Positions 41,433-50,693 of a stretch of 53,979 nt of DNA are shown one piece after another (within the stretch, counting starts at the first letter, position 1; each line of letters opens with the position of its first letter). The DNA lies in contig CAYLHX010000007.1 of NCBI GenBank assembly GCA_964383675.1, positions 1 through 53,979 of the forward strand, in the 5' to 3' direction. A program made the translations under genes and the position numbers. Below the pieces are notes generated by a model. The model was not told where the DNA came from, made no database searches, and worked only from the letters and a program-made list of their open reading frames with translations. This stretch comes from CAYLHX01 sp964383675. GTDB lineage: Bacteria; Patescibacteriota; Gracilibacteria; UBA1369; LOWO2-01-FULL-3.

Positions 41433-42602
41433 TTAGGCTTTTACTACTGTCGGCCTCTGTCCTTTTTTCTTCAATACAAAAGCAACCACTGCCAAAACAA
41501 CCACCACCGATACCGCTATGGCCAGCGGACTATGGGCAATTTTGGAAACAATAATTGTCACAAAAGTCAAAACCAAAGAAACCACCATACTTATCAAGCC
41601 TACAATTGAACGACTCAATTGGCCAAAGAAAGGCACTACATCCAAAAGCGTGCTCAGAGGACCAAACAAAGCCCCCAATCCAGCGGACATCATAATAAAA
41701 CCAACCACTCTCAAAATCCAAAGCATAGTGGTGTATTCGTTGTGCATTTGGCCCAAAGCTTCATCACGGGTCCCGTCAAACAAGCGATAAACCTCTGCAC
41801 CCGTATCCTCAGTATCAACATATTTCACAATCTTTCCACCATCCAATTTACCAAAAACTGTGCCGGTAAAGCCTTCATTCAAGACCTCATAGGATACTCT
41901 AACATCCCCGATTTGTGGTTCAGCAGTAGTTGTTACTGAATCGGTTGGGACGGAAACGGTCGTAGTGCCTACAGGTACATAAATATAGTTCCCCTGCAAT
42001 TTGGCATTACCGCTAAGCTCAGTATTCTGCTCATTCAAAGTCACATCCTCAAAGCCGGGCAAATCCAATTTGCCAACTTCTATATCATAAGCGCCAATGG
42101 AGGCATTTGTGACCGTAAAAGTTTCTCCCTCAAAAGGCAATTCAGGATTATTGTGCCCCTCCGGATACTTAAAGTTACTGGTCTTTGTGGGCATGCCGGT
42201 CCATTCCTGAACGTAGGTATAAGTCGTTTCAGTAGTTTCAGACCCCCCCATATTGGTTTCTGAGGTAGATTCGGTCTTCTCCACCCAGGCATACATCTCC
42301 ACACTTCTAGTCACCGCCAAATAATCCCCGGCCGTAAAATACATACCATCACCTACAGATTCCTCCGTGGTAATTTCACCGGTAGTGTAAACAAATTCAC
42401 CATCCATGTCGGCTGCAACCTCTGTCGAACTAACTTCAACAGCATTTTTCGCCACTTCAGAGACATCCACCCTGCCTTCATTCCAATAAAGCAGTACGAA
42501 AGAGCCCAGAAAAAGCAAAATCCCGAACCCTATTCCTTTAATAGAGTTCACAAGACGACTTCCATAACCGGTTTTGGTTACTTCCTTAAATTGATCAGGC
42601 AT
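41433..42602 (-). CDS. TMEM43-family membrane protein
   Basis: A 389-residue protein like TMEM43/LUMA: an N-terminal membrane helix ending in LLYWNEGRVDVSE, the family's typical boundary, a long extracytosolic beta-rich region (residues about 45-285), and three or four C-terminal membrane helices (LGALFGPLSTLLDVVPFFGQLSR-like linker included). Function in bacteria is unknown. It lies 43 bp after the multi-helix membrane gene on the same strand, so the two may form an operon. Confidence 0.8.
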   Translation of the reverse strand: MPDQFKEVTKTGYGSRLVNSIKGIGFGILLFLGSFVLLYWNEGRVDVSEVAKNAVEVSSTEVAADMDGEFVYTTGEITTEESVGDGMYFTAGDYLAVTRSVEMYAWVEKTESTSETNMGGSETTETTYTYVQEWTGMPTKTSNFKYPEGHNNPELPFEGETFTVTNASIGAYDIEVGKLDLPGFEDVTLNEQNTELSGNAKLQGNYIYVPVGTTTVSVPTDSVTTTAEPQIGDVRVSYEVLNEGFTGTVFGKLDGGKIVKYVDTEDTGAEVYRLFDGTRDEALGQMHNEYTTMLWILRVVGFIMMSAGLGALFGPLSTLLDVVPFFGQLSRSIVGLISMVVSLVLTFVTIIVSKIAHSPLAIAVSVVVVLAVVAFVLKKKGQRPTVVKA

Positions 42603-42645
42603 ACGAAAATGAGGTTAAAAATTTAGATAAATATTAAATCGAGAT

Positions 42646-43656
42646 TTATTTTCTGTTAAGACGAAGATAAAAGCTACTGAAAAATGCGTTACTAATTGCC
42701 CCCGTCAAAAACGCCACCAAATAAATAAAAAACATATGGATAAGGGCCAGCCCCTGAAAATCCGCCATCGTCAGCTGTTCATTAGCATTTTCAACACCAA
42801 TCACTCCCACTGCTCCCGAAATTAAAACAACCAAAAAAGCCGCCACAAAATACAACAAAGCAAAAAGAATCCCGGAAACTATAGTATATCCCAAAACCTT
42901 CCAAAAATTATTTTTAACCAGATCCACACTGGTTAAAAGTGCGTCCCTTGGCTCTAAATTATCAGCAGCCATAGCGTAAAACCCGAAAATCACCCTCATC
43001 CCCACATAGATCGCCCAAAGTACAGAAAAAATCCCGGCGGCCATCAAAGCAAAGTTCGCAATTCTGAAAAGCATTAGGCTACTTCCCATACCTCCATCGG
43101 CCTCCGCCAAAATTGGCTCGGTATCGGGAGCTGAAATAAACTCAGCTACTGACACCTCACTCAAAAATCCTCCCCCCACATTTGAAGCCATCATGGTATT
43201 GACCAAAGCAAAAAGGATCAAAACAATCGCAATCGGAATAATTGATCGCCAAAAAACATACCAAATAGACCTCAACGCCAAAGAAAAACCCTGCCACAAG
43301 TTAAAAAAGCCATAGCTCAAAGATGTACCAAGACCTACCGGCTGCTCTTTTAAAACCATGGCACTTACCCGAACATTGGCTAAAGTAAAAATCAAGGTAA
43401 CAAGCCAACTTACCAAATTATAAAGCAAGGCGAATAAAGCGGTGCCGGTAAACAAGAAAGCCACCGACAAATCTTTCCCCTTAAATTCATCTATCGCCGT
43501 CCAGCCAAAATATAAGGCCGCATAATCGATTGCCAAGGTGATAAGTGAAAACAAAACCGCCAGGCTCAAAAAAGTCGCGAACTTTCTGCCGAAAACATTA
43601 AAACTATCCTGAATTACCACGCCCAAATTAAGTCCTTCGGAATTATTTGTTGCCAT
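42646..43656 (-). CDS. Multi-helix membrane protein of unknown function
   Basis: A 336-residue protein with six or more membrane helices. It opens with a conserved-looking amphipathic segment (GVVIQDSFNVFGRKFATFLSLAVLF), resembling the start of membrane domains found with glycerophosphodiesterases and similar DUFs; I do not assign it to one. A glycine- and acid-rich extracytosolic loop lies near residues 165-190. The gene is upstream of the TMEM43-like gene on the same strand and divergent from smpB. Confidence 0.65.
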   Translation of the reverse strand: MATNNSEGLNLGVVIQDSFNVFGRKFATFLSLAVLFSLITLAIDYAALYFGWTAIDEFKGKDLSVAFLFTGTALFALLYNLVSWLVTLIFTLANVRVSAMVLKEQPVGLGTSLSYGFFNLWQGFSLALRSIWYVFWRSIIPIAIVLILFALVNTMMASNVGGGFLSEVSVAEFISAPDTEPILAEADGGMGSSLMLFRIANFALMAAGIFSVLWAIYVGMRVIFGFYAMAADNLEPRDALLTSVDLVKNNFWKVLGYTIVSGILFALLYFVAAFLVVLISGAVGVIGVENANEQLTMADFQGLALIHMFFIYLVAFLTGAISNAFFSSFYLRLNRK

Positions 43657-43688
43657 AATTTAAGGTTAAACCGTAATATACACACAAT

Positions 43689-43694
43689 TATAAC
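43689..43694 (+). promoter_or_regulatory. -10 of smpB, leaderless start
   Basis: TATAAC followed by only six bases (ACAAGC) before the ATG at 43701, the same spacing as at ung and the FAD oxidase. The transcript is predicted to start at the initiation codon. Confidence 0.5.
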
Positions 43695-43700
43695 ACAAGC

Positions 43701-44150
43701 ATGAACTCAATCTACGCGAAAAACAAAAAGGCCCTTCATGACTACGAAATCCTCGACACCTACGAGGCCGGCATTGCCCTAACCGGCGATGAGGTAAAAT
43801 CCATCAAACTTAGTCAGAGCAATCTTAAGGGTTCTTTTATCGATGTGGAAAACGACGAAGCCTATCTAAACGATTGTCACATTTCCAAATACAAACTTTC
43901 CAGCAACAAAACTTTGGACCCTGTCCGCAAAAGAAAACTAATCCTTCATCGCAAAGAAATAGCCAAAATCGACCAGGCCATTTCCACCAAAGGTATCACC
44001 GCTTTCCCAATCGAATTTTACGGCAAGCAGGGACTGGTCAAAGTAAAAATCGCCATTGGCAGAGGCAAAAAGCTCTATGACAAGCGCGAAACCTTAAAGC
44101 GCAAAACTCAGGACATGGAGGTAAAGAAAGCGATCAAGAAATTTAGTTAA
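43701..44150 (+). CDS. smpB: SsrA-binding protein SmpB
   Basis: Binds tmRNA and brings it to stalled ribosomes in trans-translation. The 149 residues follow the family closely: NKKALHDYEILDTYEAGIALTGDEVKSIK, the NLKGSFIDVENDEAYL strand, and the C-terminal GRGKKLYDKRETLKRK helix that mimics an mRNA. No tmRNA gene is found in this window. Confidence 0.96.
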   Translation: MNSIYAKNKKALHDYEILDTYEAGIALTGDEVKSIKLSQSNLKGSFIDVENDEAYLNDCHISKYKLSSNKTLDPVRKRKLILHRKEIAKIDQAISTKGITAFPIEFYGKQGLVKVKIAIGRGKKLYDKRETLKRKTQDMEVKKAIKKFS

Positions 44151-44242
44151 CCACAAAAAGCTGCCAAAGCAACGGCTTTTCCTCGGCCACTCTTTCAATA
44201 TTCTTTTTTTCTTTTATAATTCAATCGCTCTAAACGACACCC

Positions 44243-44995
44243 ATGCACAATGTTTACACTAAAATTCTGGCGGAGATACACAAGTACTTCAAGCAAAGCG
44301 GCTTTGAACAGGCGGTTATTGGCGTAAGTGGAGGAGTGGATTCCGCACTGGCGCTAAAACTAACCGTCGATGCTCTACAACCGCAAAATGTCACCGCACT
44401 ATTAATGCCGGAGAAAGGCGTTTCCGCGGACGAAAACTTTATACATGCAAAAACCTTATGCCAATACCTAAATGTCGAACATCACTCAATCTCAATAAAC
44501 AAATATCTCACAGACTTCTTAACCCTACCGTGGCAGCCCAATGAGCTGGCGCAAATCAACGTAAAAGCCCGGGTACGCATGTGTATACTATACAACTTTG
44601 CCAACAGTAGAAACGCTTTGGTCATTGGCACCTCAAACAAGACCGAACTGGCCATCGGCTACGGTACCAAATTTGGCGACCTGGCAGCCGACATCGAGGT
44701 AATTGGAGACCTGTTCAAATCTGAAGTTTATGAGCTTGCCGACCATGTTGGCTTACCAAATGAGTTTATCACCAAAGCACCCTCCGCCGAACTGTTCAGC
44801 GGCCAAACCGACGAAGAAGAGTTGGGCATCACCTACAGAGAAATAGACATCATCCTAAGACAAGTCGAGCAGGGACTAAGCAAAGACGAAATTATCGGCA
44901 AGGGCATCAACCCTCATGGAGTTCACAAAGTTTTCCGCCTAATGGAAATAAACAGACACAAAACCGAACTTCCCCACCTGATAAAAGCAAAATAA
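44243..44995 (+). CDS. nadE: Ammonia-type NAD synthetase (short NadE)
   Basis: A 250-residue synthetase-only NadE that uses free ammonia. The P-loop VSGGVDSALALKL is near residue 30 and the substrate motif GTSNKTELAIGYGTKFGDLAADIEV is complete. It duplicates the last step of the pathway already encoded by the long NadE at 28369. A TATAAT lies at 44215-44220 without a good -35, and none of the NAD-cluster operators is present. Its stop shares a base with the start of the next gene, nadM. Confidence 0.93.
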   Translation: MHNVYTKILAEIHKYFKQSGFEQAVIGVSGGVDSALALKLTVDALQPQNVTALLMPEKGVSADENFIHAKTLCQYLNVEHHSISINKYLTDFLTLPWQPNELAQINVKARVRMCILYNFANSRNALVIGTSNKTELAIGYGTKFGDLAADIEVIGDLFKSEVYELADHVGLPNEFITKAPSAELFSGQTDEEELGITYREIDIILRQVEQGLSKDEIIGKGINPHGVHKVFRLMEINRHKTELPHLIKAK

Positions 44996-45564
44996 TGCAG
45001 TCAGCACTTTTTATCGGCCGTTTTCAGCCATTCCATCAAGGTCATCTATACGTGGTAAAAGAGATTTTAAAGAGTAATGAAAGAGTAATTATCGCCATAG
45101 GCAGCGCCGAAAAAAACTACATTCGCAGTAATCCCTTAACGGCCGGCGAGCGTTTTCAACTAATCGATGAAGCCTTAAAAGAAGCGGAAATCCCAGCGGA
45201 AAAATACTGCATAATCCCCATTCGCAACATCAATAATTACGCTCTTTGGGTACATCATGTAAATCAATATGTCCCACCTTACACTCGCCTATATACGGGC
45301 TCGGAGATCGTAAAAGCTTGCTACGATGGCCAATACTACAACAATCACCGAGAAAACGTTGAACACAAGCCGGAAATTGTTCAGATTGGTCGCGAATTCG
45401 ATATCAGCGCCACCAAGGTTCGCGATGCGATTTTGGAAGATCAGGGTTGGGAAAAAATGGTTCCACCTGCAGTAGCCAAGTTACTTAAAACCTGGAACAT
45501 CTCCAAGCGTCTGCAAGATATCAAAGACACCATGGACGTAACAAAATACAATCACGGTTGCTAA
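44995..45564 (+). CDS. nadM: Nicotinamide-nucleotide adenylyltransferase, archaeal type
   Basis: A 189-residue adenylyltransferase with GRFQPFHQGHLYVV at the N terminus and the late motif DISATKVRDAI, as in archaeal NadM. It also has the family's IGSAEKNYIRSNPLTAGER segment. It is translationally coupled to the short NadE (TAATG), so the pair can convert mononucleotide to NAD. It is clearly different in sequence from the adenylyltransferase at 22611. Confidence 0.92.
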   Translation: MQSALFIGRFQPFHQGHLYVVKEILKSNERVIIAIGSAEKNYIRSNPLTAGERFQLIDEALKEAEIPAEKYCIIPIRNINNYALWVHHVNQYVPPYTRLYTGSEIVKACYDGQYYNNHRENVEHKPEIVQIGREFDISATKVRDAILEDQGWEKMVPPAVAKLLKTWNISKRLQDIKDTMDVTKYNHGC

Positions 45565-45613
45565 AAGCCGCTGCAACTTGTAAATTTACTTTGTTAATTA
45601 ACAGCTTCACACA

Positions 45614-47023
45614 ATGGTAAATCCTCATATTTTCCGTGCCTATGACATTCGTGGCATTGCCGATCCCATCGACCACAAACCTGCCGATTTAACCGAAGAA
45701 ACGGTGTATCTAATCGGAAAAGGAGTGGGAACTTATTTAAAACGCAAATATCAGACCAAAACCATGGCAGTGGGCAGCGATAATCGCCTCACAGGACCAA
45801 CTCTCAAAGCCGCCTATATCAAAGGCCTTACCGAAACCGGCATTAACGTAACCGATATAGGTCTGGCAGTCTCTCCGATGGTCTATTGGGCCTCCTGTGC
45901 CTTGGATTTCGACTCCGCCACCAACATCACCGCCAGCCACAATCCAAAAGAGTACAATGGAATTAAAGTTGTCACCAAAAACGCCCACTCCATTTGCGGC
46001 GAAGAACTACAAAAAGTCCTAACAATCATTCAGGAACATGATTTTGAAAAAGCCGAAACACCCGGAACTGTAAATCAACAAGACATCTGGCCCCAGTATA
46101 AAGCTGAGCTTGCCACCAAGGTCAAAATTTCCAGACAGATTAAAGTGGTGGTGGATGCCGGAAACGGTACCGCCGGCAAATTTGCCCCGGACTTTTTGCG
46201 TTCCATAGGCTGCGAAGTAATCGAACTATACTGTGAACTTGATGGCAATTTTCCGAACCACGAAGCCAATCCTGAAGAACTAGAGAACATGCTCGATCTT
46301 ATTGAGGCCGTGAAGGCCGAAAACGCCGATCTTGGCATCGGTTTCGATGGTGACGGTGATCGTGTCGGAGTCGTGGATGAGAAAGGTCACCTCTATTCTT
46401 CAGACTTCATGTTGCTGTTATTGGCTCGCGATCTGCTTACTCGAGTGAAAAACCCCAAAATCGTCTTCGATGTGAAAGTTTCACAATCCATCATAGACGA
46501 CATGGAAAAGCGCGGCGCAATTCCCGTAATGAGCAAAACCGGCCACAGCTTCATTGAAAACAAGATGAAGGAAATTTCCGCTCCATTGGCCGGAGAAGTT
46601 TCCGGACACCTCTTTTTCGGCGAAAATTATTACGGTTTCGACGATGCTTTGCTCGCCGCCGGCAAAATCATTGAAATTATAGCAAACTCACCAAACCCGC
46701 TCTCCGAAGAGTTCTCCGACCTCCCCGAAACCTATACTACTCCCGAGTTCAAAGCTCATTGCCCCGATGACAAAAAATTCGCCATAGTCGACAAGCTGGT
46801 TGAACATTTTACCTCTAACTACCAATGTTCAACCATCGACGGTGTTCGCGTAAACTTCGACCGCGAGTCCTGGGGTGCGGTAAGAGCCTCCAATACCAGC
46901 CCCAATCTCACTTTGCGTTTTGAGGCACGAACCACTGGCCGCCTCCGGGAGATTCAAAAGATCATGGTTCAGGAACTTCAAAAGTATCCTGAAATAGACC
47001 TTTCCTGGTATAAGTTCGACTAA
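45614..47023 (+). CDS. Phosphomannomutase/phosphoglucomutase
   Basis: A 469-residue cytosolic sugar-phosphate mutase of the AlgC/ManB type. The phosphoserine loop is TASHNPKEYNGIK, the metal loop FDGDGDRVGVVD, the sugar-binding loop GEVSGHLFF and the phosphate-binding loop RASNTSPNLTLRF. It provides mannose 1-phosphate or glucose 1-phosphate for surface glycans. It converges on the gene for the 1200-residue surface protein with no gap. Confidence 0.92.
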   Translation: MVNPHIFRAYDIRGIADPIDHKPADLTEETVYLIGKGVGTYLKRKYQTKTMAVGSDNRLTGPTLKAAYIKGLTETGINVTDIGLAVSPMVYWASCALDFDSATNITASHNPKEYNGIKVVTKNAHSICGEELQKVLTIIQEHDFEKAETPGTVNQQDIWPQYKAELATKVKISRQIKVVVDAGNGTAGKFAPDFLRSIGCEVIELYCELDGNFPNHEANPEELENMLDLIEAVKAENADLGIGFDGDGDRVGVVDEKGHLYSSDFMLLLLARDLLTRVKNPKIVFDVKVSQSIIDDMEKRGAIPVMSKTGHSFIENKMKEISAPLAGEVSGHLFFGENYYGFDDALLAAGKIIEIIANSPNPLSEEFSDLPETYTTPEFKAHCPDDKKFAIVDKLVEHFTSNYQCSTIDGVRVNFDRESWGAVRASNTSPNLTLRFEARTTGRLREIQKIMVQELQKYPEIDLSWYKFD

Positions 47024-50000
47024 CTATTCGAACAACACTGATTTAGCCTCTTTGGCGGTAATGTAAACCGGTTCCAAATCGTTTTGCGGATCCAAACCTT
47101 TAGCCAAAACGGCGGGGTCGGTAGGCGGAACCAGGTCTCCAACAACATTGGAAATTATCGCATATTCACCTTGTCCAACCATTGCCGGATCATATACCTC
47201 CGTCACATTGATACCATCACACTCATTGCCGTTGGTGCCGATTACCGGCTCAGGTTCAGGACCTAAAACCGCTTCAGTGGCAGCAACATCAAAAACCCAT
47301 GAATAGTAAAGCAACCAAGCCTTACGCTTATTAATCTGAATAATATCTTCAGAACTCAGCGCAGTCTGACAAGTTTGATCAATCGGCCAACCATTCTCGG
47401 CCTTAACCAAAATCGGCTTCATCAAGGCTAGATAATTCAAGTCCATGGTCTGTGAAAGCAGTTTTGCATCAGTATCGGCAATTCCACCGGCATCGACCAC
47501 AAACACCTGATTACAACTGTACAGTTTTCCTTCTCCCTCGGTATCGGCACCTCCCAAGGTGTTACAAGAAGCTAAGCTACCCTGAATATAAAGCTGTCTA
47601 TCGCCGATACCCAAAACCATTTTGGCAAAACTTCCCCACTCCACATGACCATTCGTGGCATTAATACTACTATGGTCGGGATTGTAGGAGTAGAAGGTAC
47701 AATCGGCATACATGTTGGCCTGAATATTTCTCACATTAGCTCCATGACGATAAATGTTTCCCTTACCGCCACACCCCAAAGAGAAGGGCCCAATCGTGGT
47801 TATCGATAAATTGTGATCATATTGCGAACGATAAATATCTTCATTGATATAAACATCAGCCGCCGCCACGACTACCGACCAAGTCCCTCCAATCGCACTA
47901 TCTCCATTTCCGTCTTTATTAAGCTCAAATTCAACATCACGACCATTTACATAAAGAACGTATTCGACGGTATTTCCGCTACCGAAAGTCTTTAAAGTAA
48001 AATCATCACTATCACATCCCTGAATGGCATAAGTGCCATCGGCATTTAAAGCGTTGAATTCACACTTCGATTGCTTTTGCACCGCTTTGGAAGGAACCGT
48101 TACTCCCATCAAATCAACCAAGCTCTTATAGATCTTATCCCGTAACTGTCGAACCTCAATAAAACCAACTTCCTGAGGTTTGTAAATTTCACTCAAACCA
48201 AGTGCTTTATCGGTAAAGATAACACCTTTGATTACCGCAACCTGATTTTTAATAGAATCCGGTATACGCGGCAATTTGCTTGAGTAATACTTCACTATAT
48301 TGCCGGAGACAGTGTATTCCACCGTGCTGTAAGCGGTAGCCCCTTCCATGGTGCTACAAGAATCATCGGCTCCTGCCGGCAAGGCCGCCGTTCCTGTCAC
48401 GGTCACTGATGGATTAAGAATGTTCAAATTATTGGCAACAAGCGAGACAACTTGATTGTTGCCGGCAGCAGTGCCATCAAATTTGGTCAAAAAGAAAATG
48501 TCCAAATTGGGACAAATGCCCGCGTCAATAAAGCCTGGGTCATAGGCATAATCCAAGGCCAAACTCAAAGCCAGGCTCTGCTCCTGTAACTGGCTATCTG
48601 GATGTTCCTTTGCACCAACCTCAATGGTAAAAGGAATTGATCTGTGCCCTTCAATTGCATCTTTCAAGTCATTGGCGTAAAGAGTGGTGAAAGAAATGGC
48701 CGGCGCAAAATGCATACTCAAACCATCTTTACCATTTGGATAATGAACTTGGGTATCGCCGGGATTCAAAGGCGCCGCGGCAAGTTTCACATTGTTAACA
48801 ACAGCATTGTGCAACACACTATTAAACCCAAAATCCATTTTAAAATTATTGAGGTCGGACGGAAAAAGATTTTTATTTCCCTCAACATTAAATTGAGGTT
48901 GAGCAAGTTCCAAATTGAACTTCAAATTGTTATTCAAAACTTGGTTTTTCGTTACTTCAATATTTTTCAAAATCAAAACATTGGTCTCAATATCATCCGT
49001 CCAAACATCATTGTTGGCATCAGCCAGGTCTGAAACAAAAACTTCATTATTCACCTTCACTGACGGGTTCGTACTGGTGGTCCAAGAATTATTTTCATTG
49101 GTTGTCGGAGCAAAAGAACGAATCTTATACTGATCAATCAATACATAGTGTCCGGGATCATTAATAGGATCAACAGCTTTAAAATAAGAATTAAAGTTAG
49201 TACTATCAACTATTACCGGCTTAAAGACAACTCCACCCTTTTTCTGCGACCACGGTCTGGTGGCAATAACCAAGTCGGCAACTTCGGAAGAAGACAATTT
49301 CGGATCGGCTACATTACCGGTCAACTGATTTATTTTAACCGTATCCTTCCAATTAAACTTAATTGTAAGTGAATTGACATCCAAAGGAGTAACCAAATCG
49401 TCCTCTCGCAGATAGAGATGAATATCGTAGTAATCTGATCCATCGGCCAAAACCGTACCATCACTAAACCCAAACTCATCCACCCCCACTTCCGGAACAT
49501 CACCCTCAGTATTCTCTTGATCACCACCACCATCTATATCACACTCCGGATCCCCGGCGTCACAAACCACACAAACAGCAATCGGTTTATCGGCACAATA
49601 GTTGTCACCCGGCAGTGCCAACTGATCGTTATCGTCGACACCCGGCAAATCAATTACCACACCGCTCATGTTAATCCAAACACCGGCAGCACTCCAAGCA
49701 TAACCGGTCAAAGATCCATCAGGCTTAAGCTCAACGGCAAAGGTAAAATCTTCACCACCACCGATTTTCTCCAATTGAAAAGTCAAATGCGGACCGGGGC
49801 CTTCAGAGTAATTAGTATCGATCACATGCAAATATACTTCGTCAAACTTGCCGGTCTCACCCGCATCAATATTTTTCGCTTGCCCGTCAACACTAACCGT
49901 TACATCTCCCAAGGGGTTATCATCCAACAATTCAACTTCATAAGAACTTCCGTCAAAATCCACCACCACTGTTTCACTAGCATCCACTGTCTCCACACCG

Positions 50001-50626
50001 CTCATCACCGCCGCGCTACCAGCTCCGGCAAACTGAATATAACCGAAAGCTTCATTCCAGGCATACCCGCTCAAAAGCCTGTTACCGGCCGCAGGCGTAA
50101 TATTTTCACCTCCAACATTCACTACCTGATCAACAGGCTGAATCTGCACTCCATATTGAAAATTGCCACAAGCCAAAGGTACAACCGGACTACCATCACC
50201 ATACTCGTTATTGGCATCGTGGTCATTAGCCGGATTCTTCCCCGCCTGACTACAGTAAAAAGATACAAAGCCCAAATTTGTATTCCAGGCCCATCCTTCA
50301 AGTTGATAAGCTCTATCGGCAAAATCGGTTCCCGCTCCACTGGTTTCGGAAATACAAGCCGCATGATCGGCATAACCCGGCGCTTTACCCTGTGTACCAC
50401 CAACAATAGTCAAAGAGGTAACACCGCCGGTTTCCAAACCTTCACCCGGTAAAGGATGAGAATCAAAATCAATAATTCCCGCATTCACATTGGCCGGCTG
50501 AGTTTTACCCATTATTTTTCCCGAACAAGCCACCAAACCTTCCGCGGAAACACTGGTTGGAATAAGCAAAAAAAGCCCGCAAACTATCGGCAGAACCGCC
50601 AGTAATTTTTTTATCTTTAAAAACAT
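47024..50626 (-). CDS. Large secreted surface protein with G-(W/Y)-A-W repeats
   Basis: A 1200-residue exported protein with a signal peptide of about 28 residues (LAVLPIVCGLFLLIPTSVSA). The N-terminal third holds three copies of a candidate-phylum surface motif: GWAWNTNLGFVSF (111-123), GYAWNEAFGYIQF (187-199) and GYAWSAAGVWINM (308-320). The remainder is a long beta-rich region with many Asn/Asp and scattered cysteines, including a CADKPIAVCVVCDAGDPECD cluster near 340. There is no C-terminal membrane anchor. It is probably a surface or released protein; the partner and role are unknown. Confidence 0.8.
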   Translation of the reverse strand: MFLKIKKLLAVLPIVCGLFLLIPTSVSAEGLVACSGKIMGKTQPANVNAGIIDFDSHPLPGEGLETGGVTSLTIVGGTQGKAPGYADHAACISETSGAGTDFADRAYQLEGWAWNTNLGFVSFYCSQAGKNPANDHDANNEYGDGSPVVPLACGNFQYGVQIQPVDQVVNVGGENITPAAGNRLLSGYAWNEAFGYIQFAGAGSAAVMSGVETVDASETVVVDFDGSSYEVELLDDNPLGDVTVSVDGQAKNIDAGETGKFDEVYLHVIDTNYSEGPGPHLTFQLEKIGGGEDFTFAVELKPDGSLTGYAWSAAGVWINMSGVVIDLPGVDDNDQLALPGDNYCADKPIAVCVVCDAGDPECDIDGGGDQENTEGDVPEVGVDEFGFSDGTVLADGSDYYDIHLYLREDDLVTPLDVNSLTIKFNWKDTVKINQLTGNVADPKLSSSEVADLVIATRPWSQKKGGVVFKPVIVDSTNFNSYFKAVDPINDPGHYVLIDQYKIRSFAPTTNENNSWTTSTNPSVKVNNEVFVSDLADANNDVWTDDIETNVLILKNIEVTKNQVLNNNLKFNLELAQPQFNVEGNKNLFPSDLNNFKMDFGFNSVLHNAVVNNVKLAAAPLNPGDTQVHYPNGKDGLSMHFAPAISFTTLYANDLKDAIEGHRSIPFTIEVGAKEHPDSQLQEQSLALSLALDYAYDPGFIDAGICPNLDIFFLTKFDGTAAGNNQVVSLVANNLNILNPSVTVTGTAALPAGADDSCSTMEGATAYSTVEYTVSGNIVKYYSSKLPRIPDSIKNQVAVIKGVIFTDKALGLSEIYKPQEVGFIEVRQLRDKIYKSLVDLMGVTVPSKAVQKQSKCEFNALNADGTYAIQGCDSDDFTLKTFGSGNTVEYVLYVNGRDVEFELNKDGNGDSAIGGTWSVVVAAADVYINEDIYRSQYDHNLSITTIGPFSLGCGGKGNIYRHGANVRNIQANMYADCTFYSYNPDHSSINATNGHVEWGSFAKMVLGIGDRQLYIQGSLASCNTLGGADTEGEGKLYSCNQVFVVDAGGIADTDAKLLSQTMDLNYLALMKPILVKAENGWPIDQTCQTALSSEDIIQINKRKAWLLYYSWVFDVAATEAVLGPEPEPVIGTNGNECDGINVTEVYDPAMVGQGEYAIISNVVGDLVPPTDPAVLAKGLDPQNDLEPVYITAKEAKSVLFE

Positions 50627-50654
50627 GTTTTTATTTTTATTTTTCTATACAAAG

Positions 50655-50663
50655 ATTATACCA
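50655..50663 (-). promoter_or_regulatory. Extended -10 of the large surface protein gene
   Basis: Minus-strand TGG-TATAAT, 28 bases before the ATG at 50626. No clear -35. Confidence 0.5.
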
Positions 50664-50693
50664 CAAAAAACCGCCAAAATAAAGCGCGGACCT

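Noticed and set aside
49517..50452. Plus-strand open frame of 311 codons
   Set aside because: Antisense to the large surface protein, whose signal peptide and repeats make that strand the real one; the frame is Ile/Thr/His-rich without domains.
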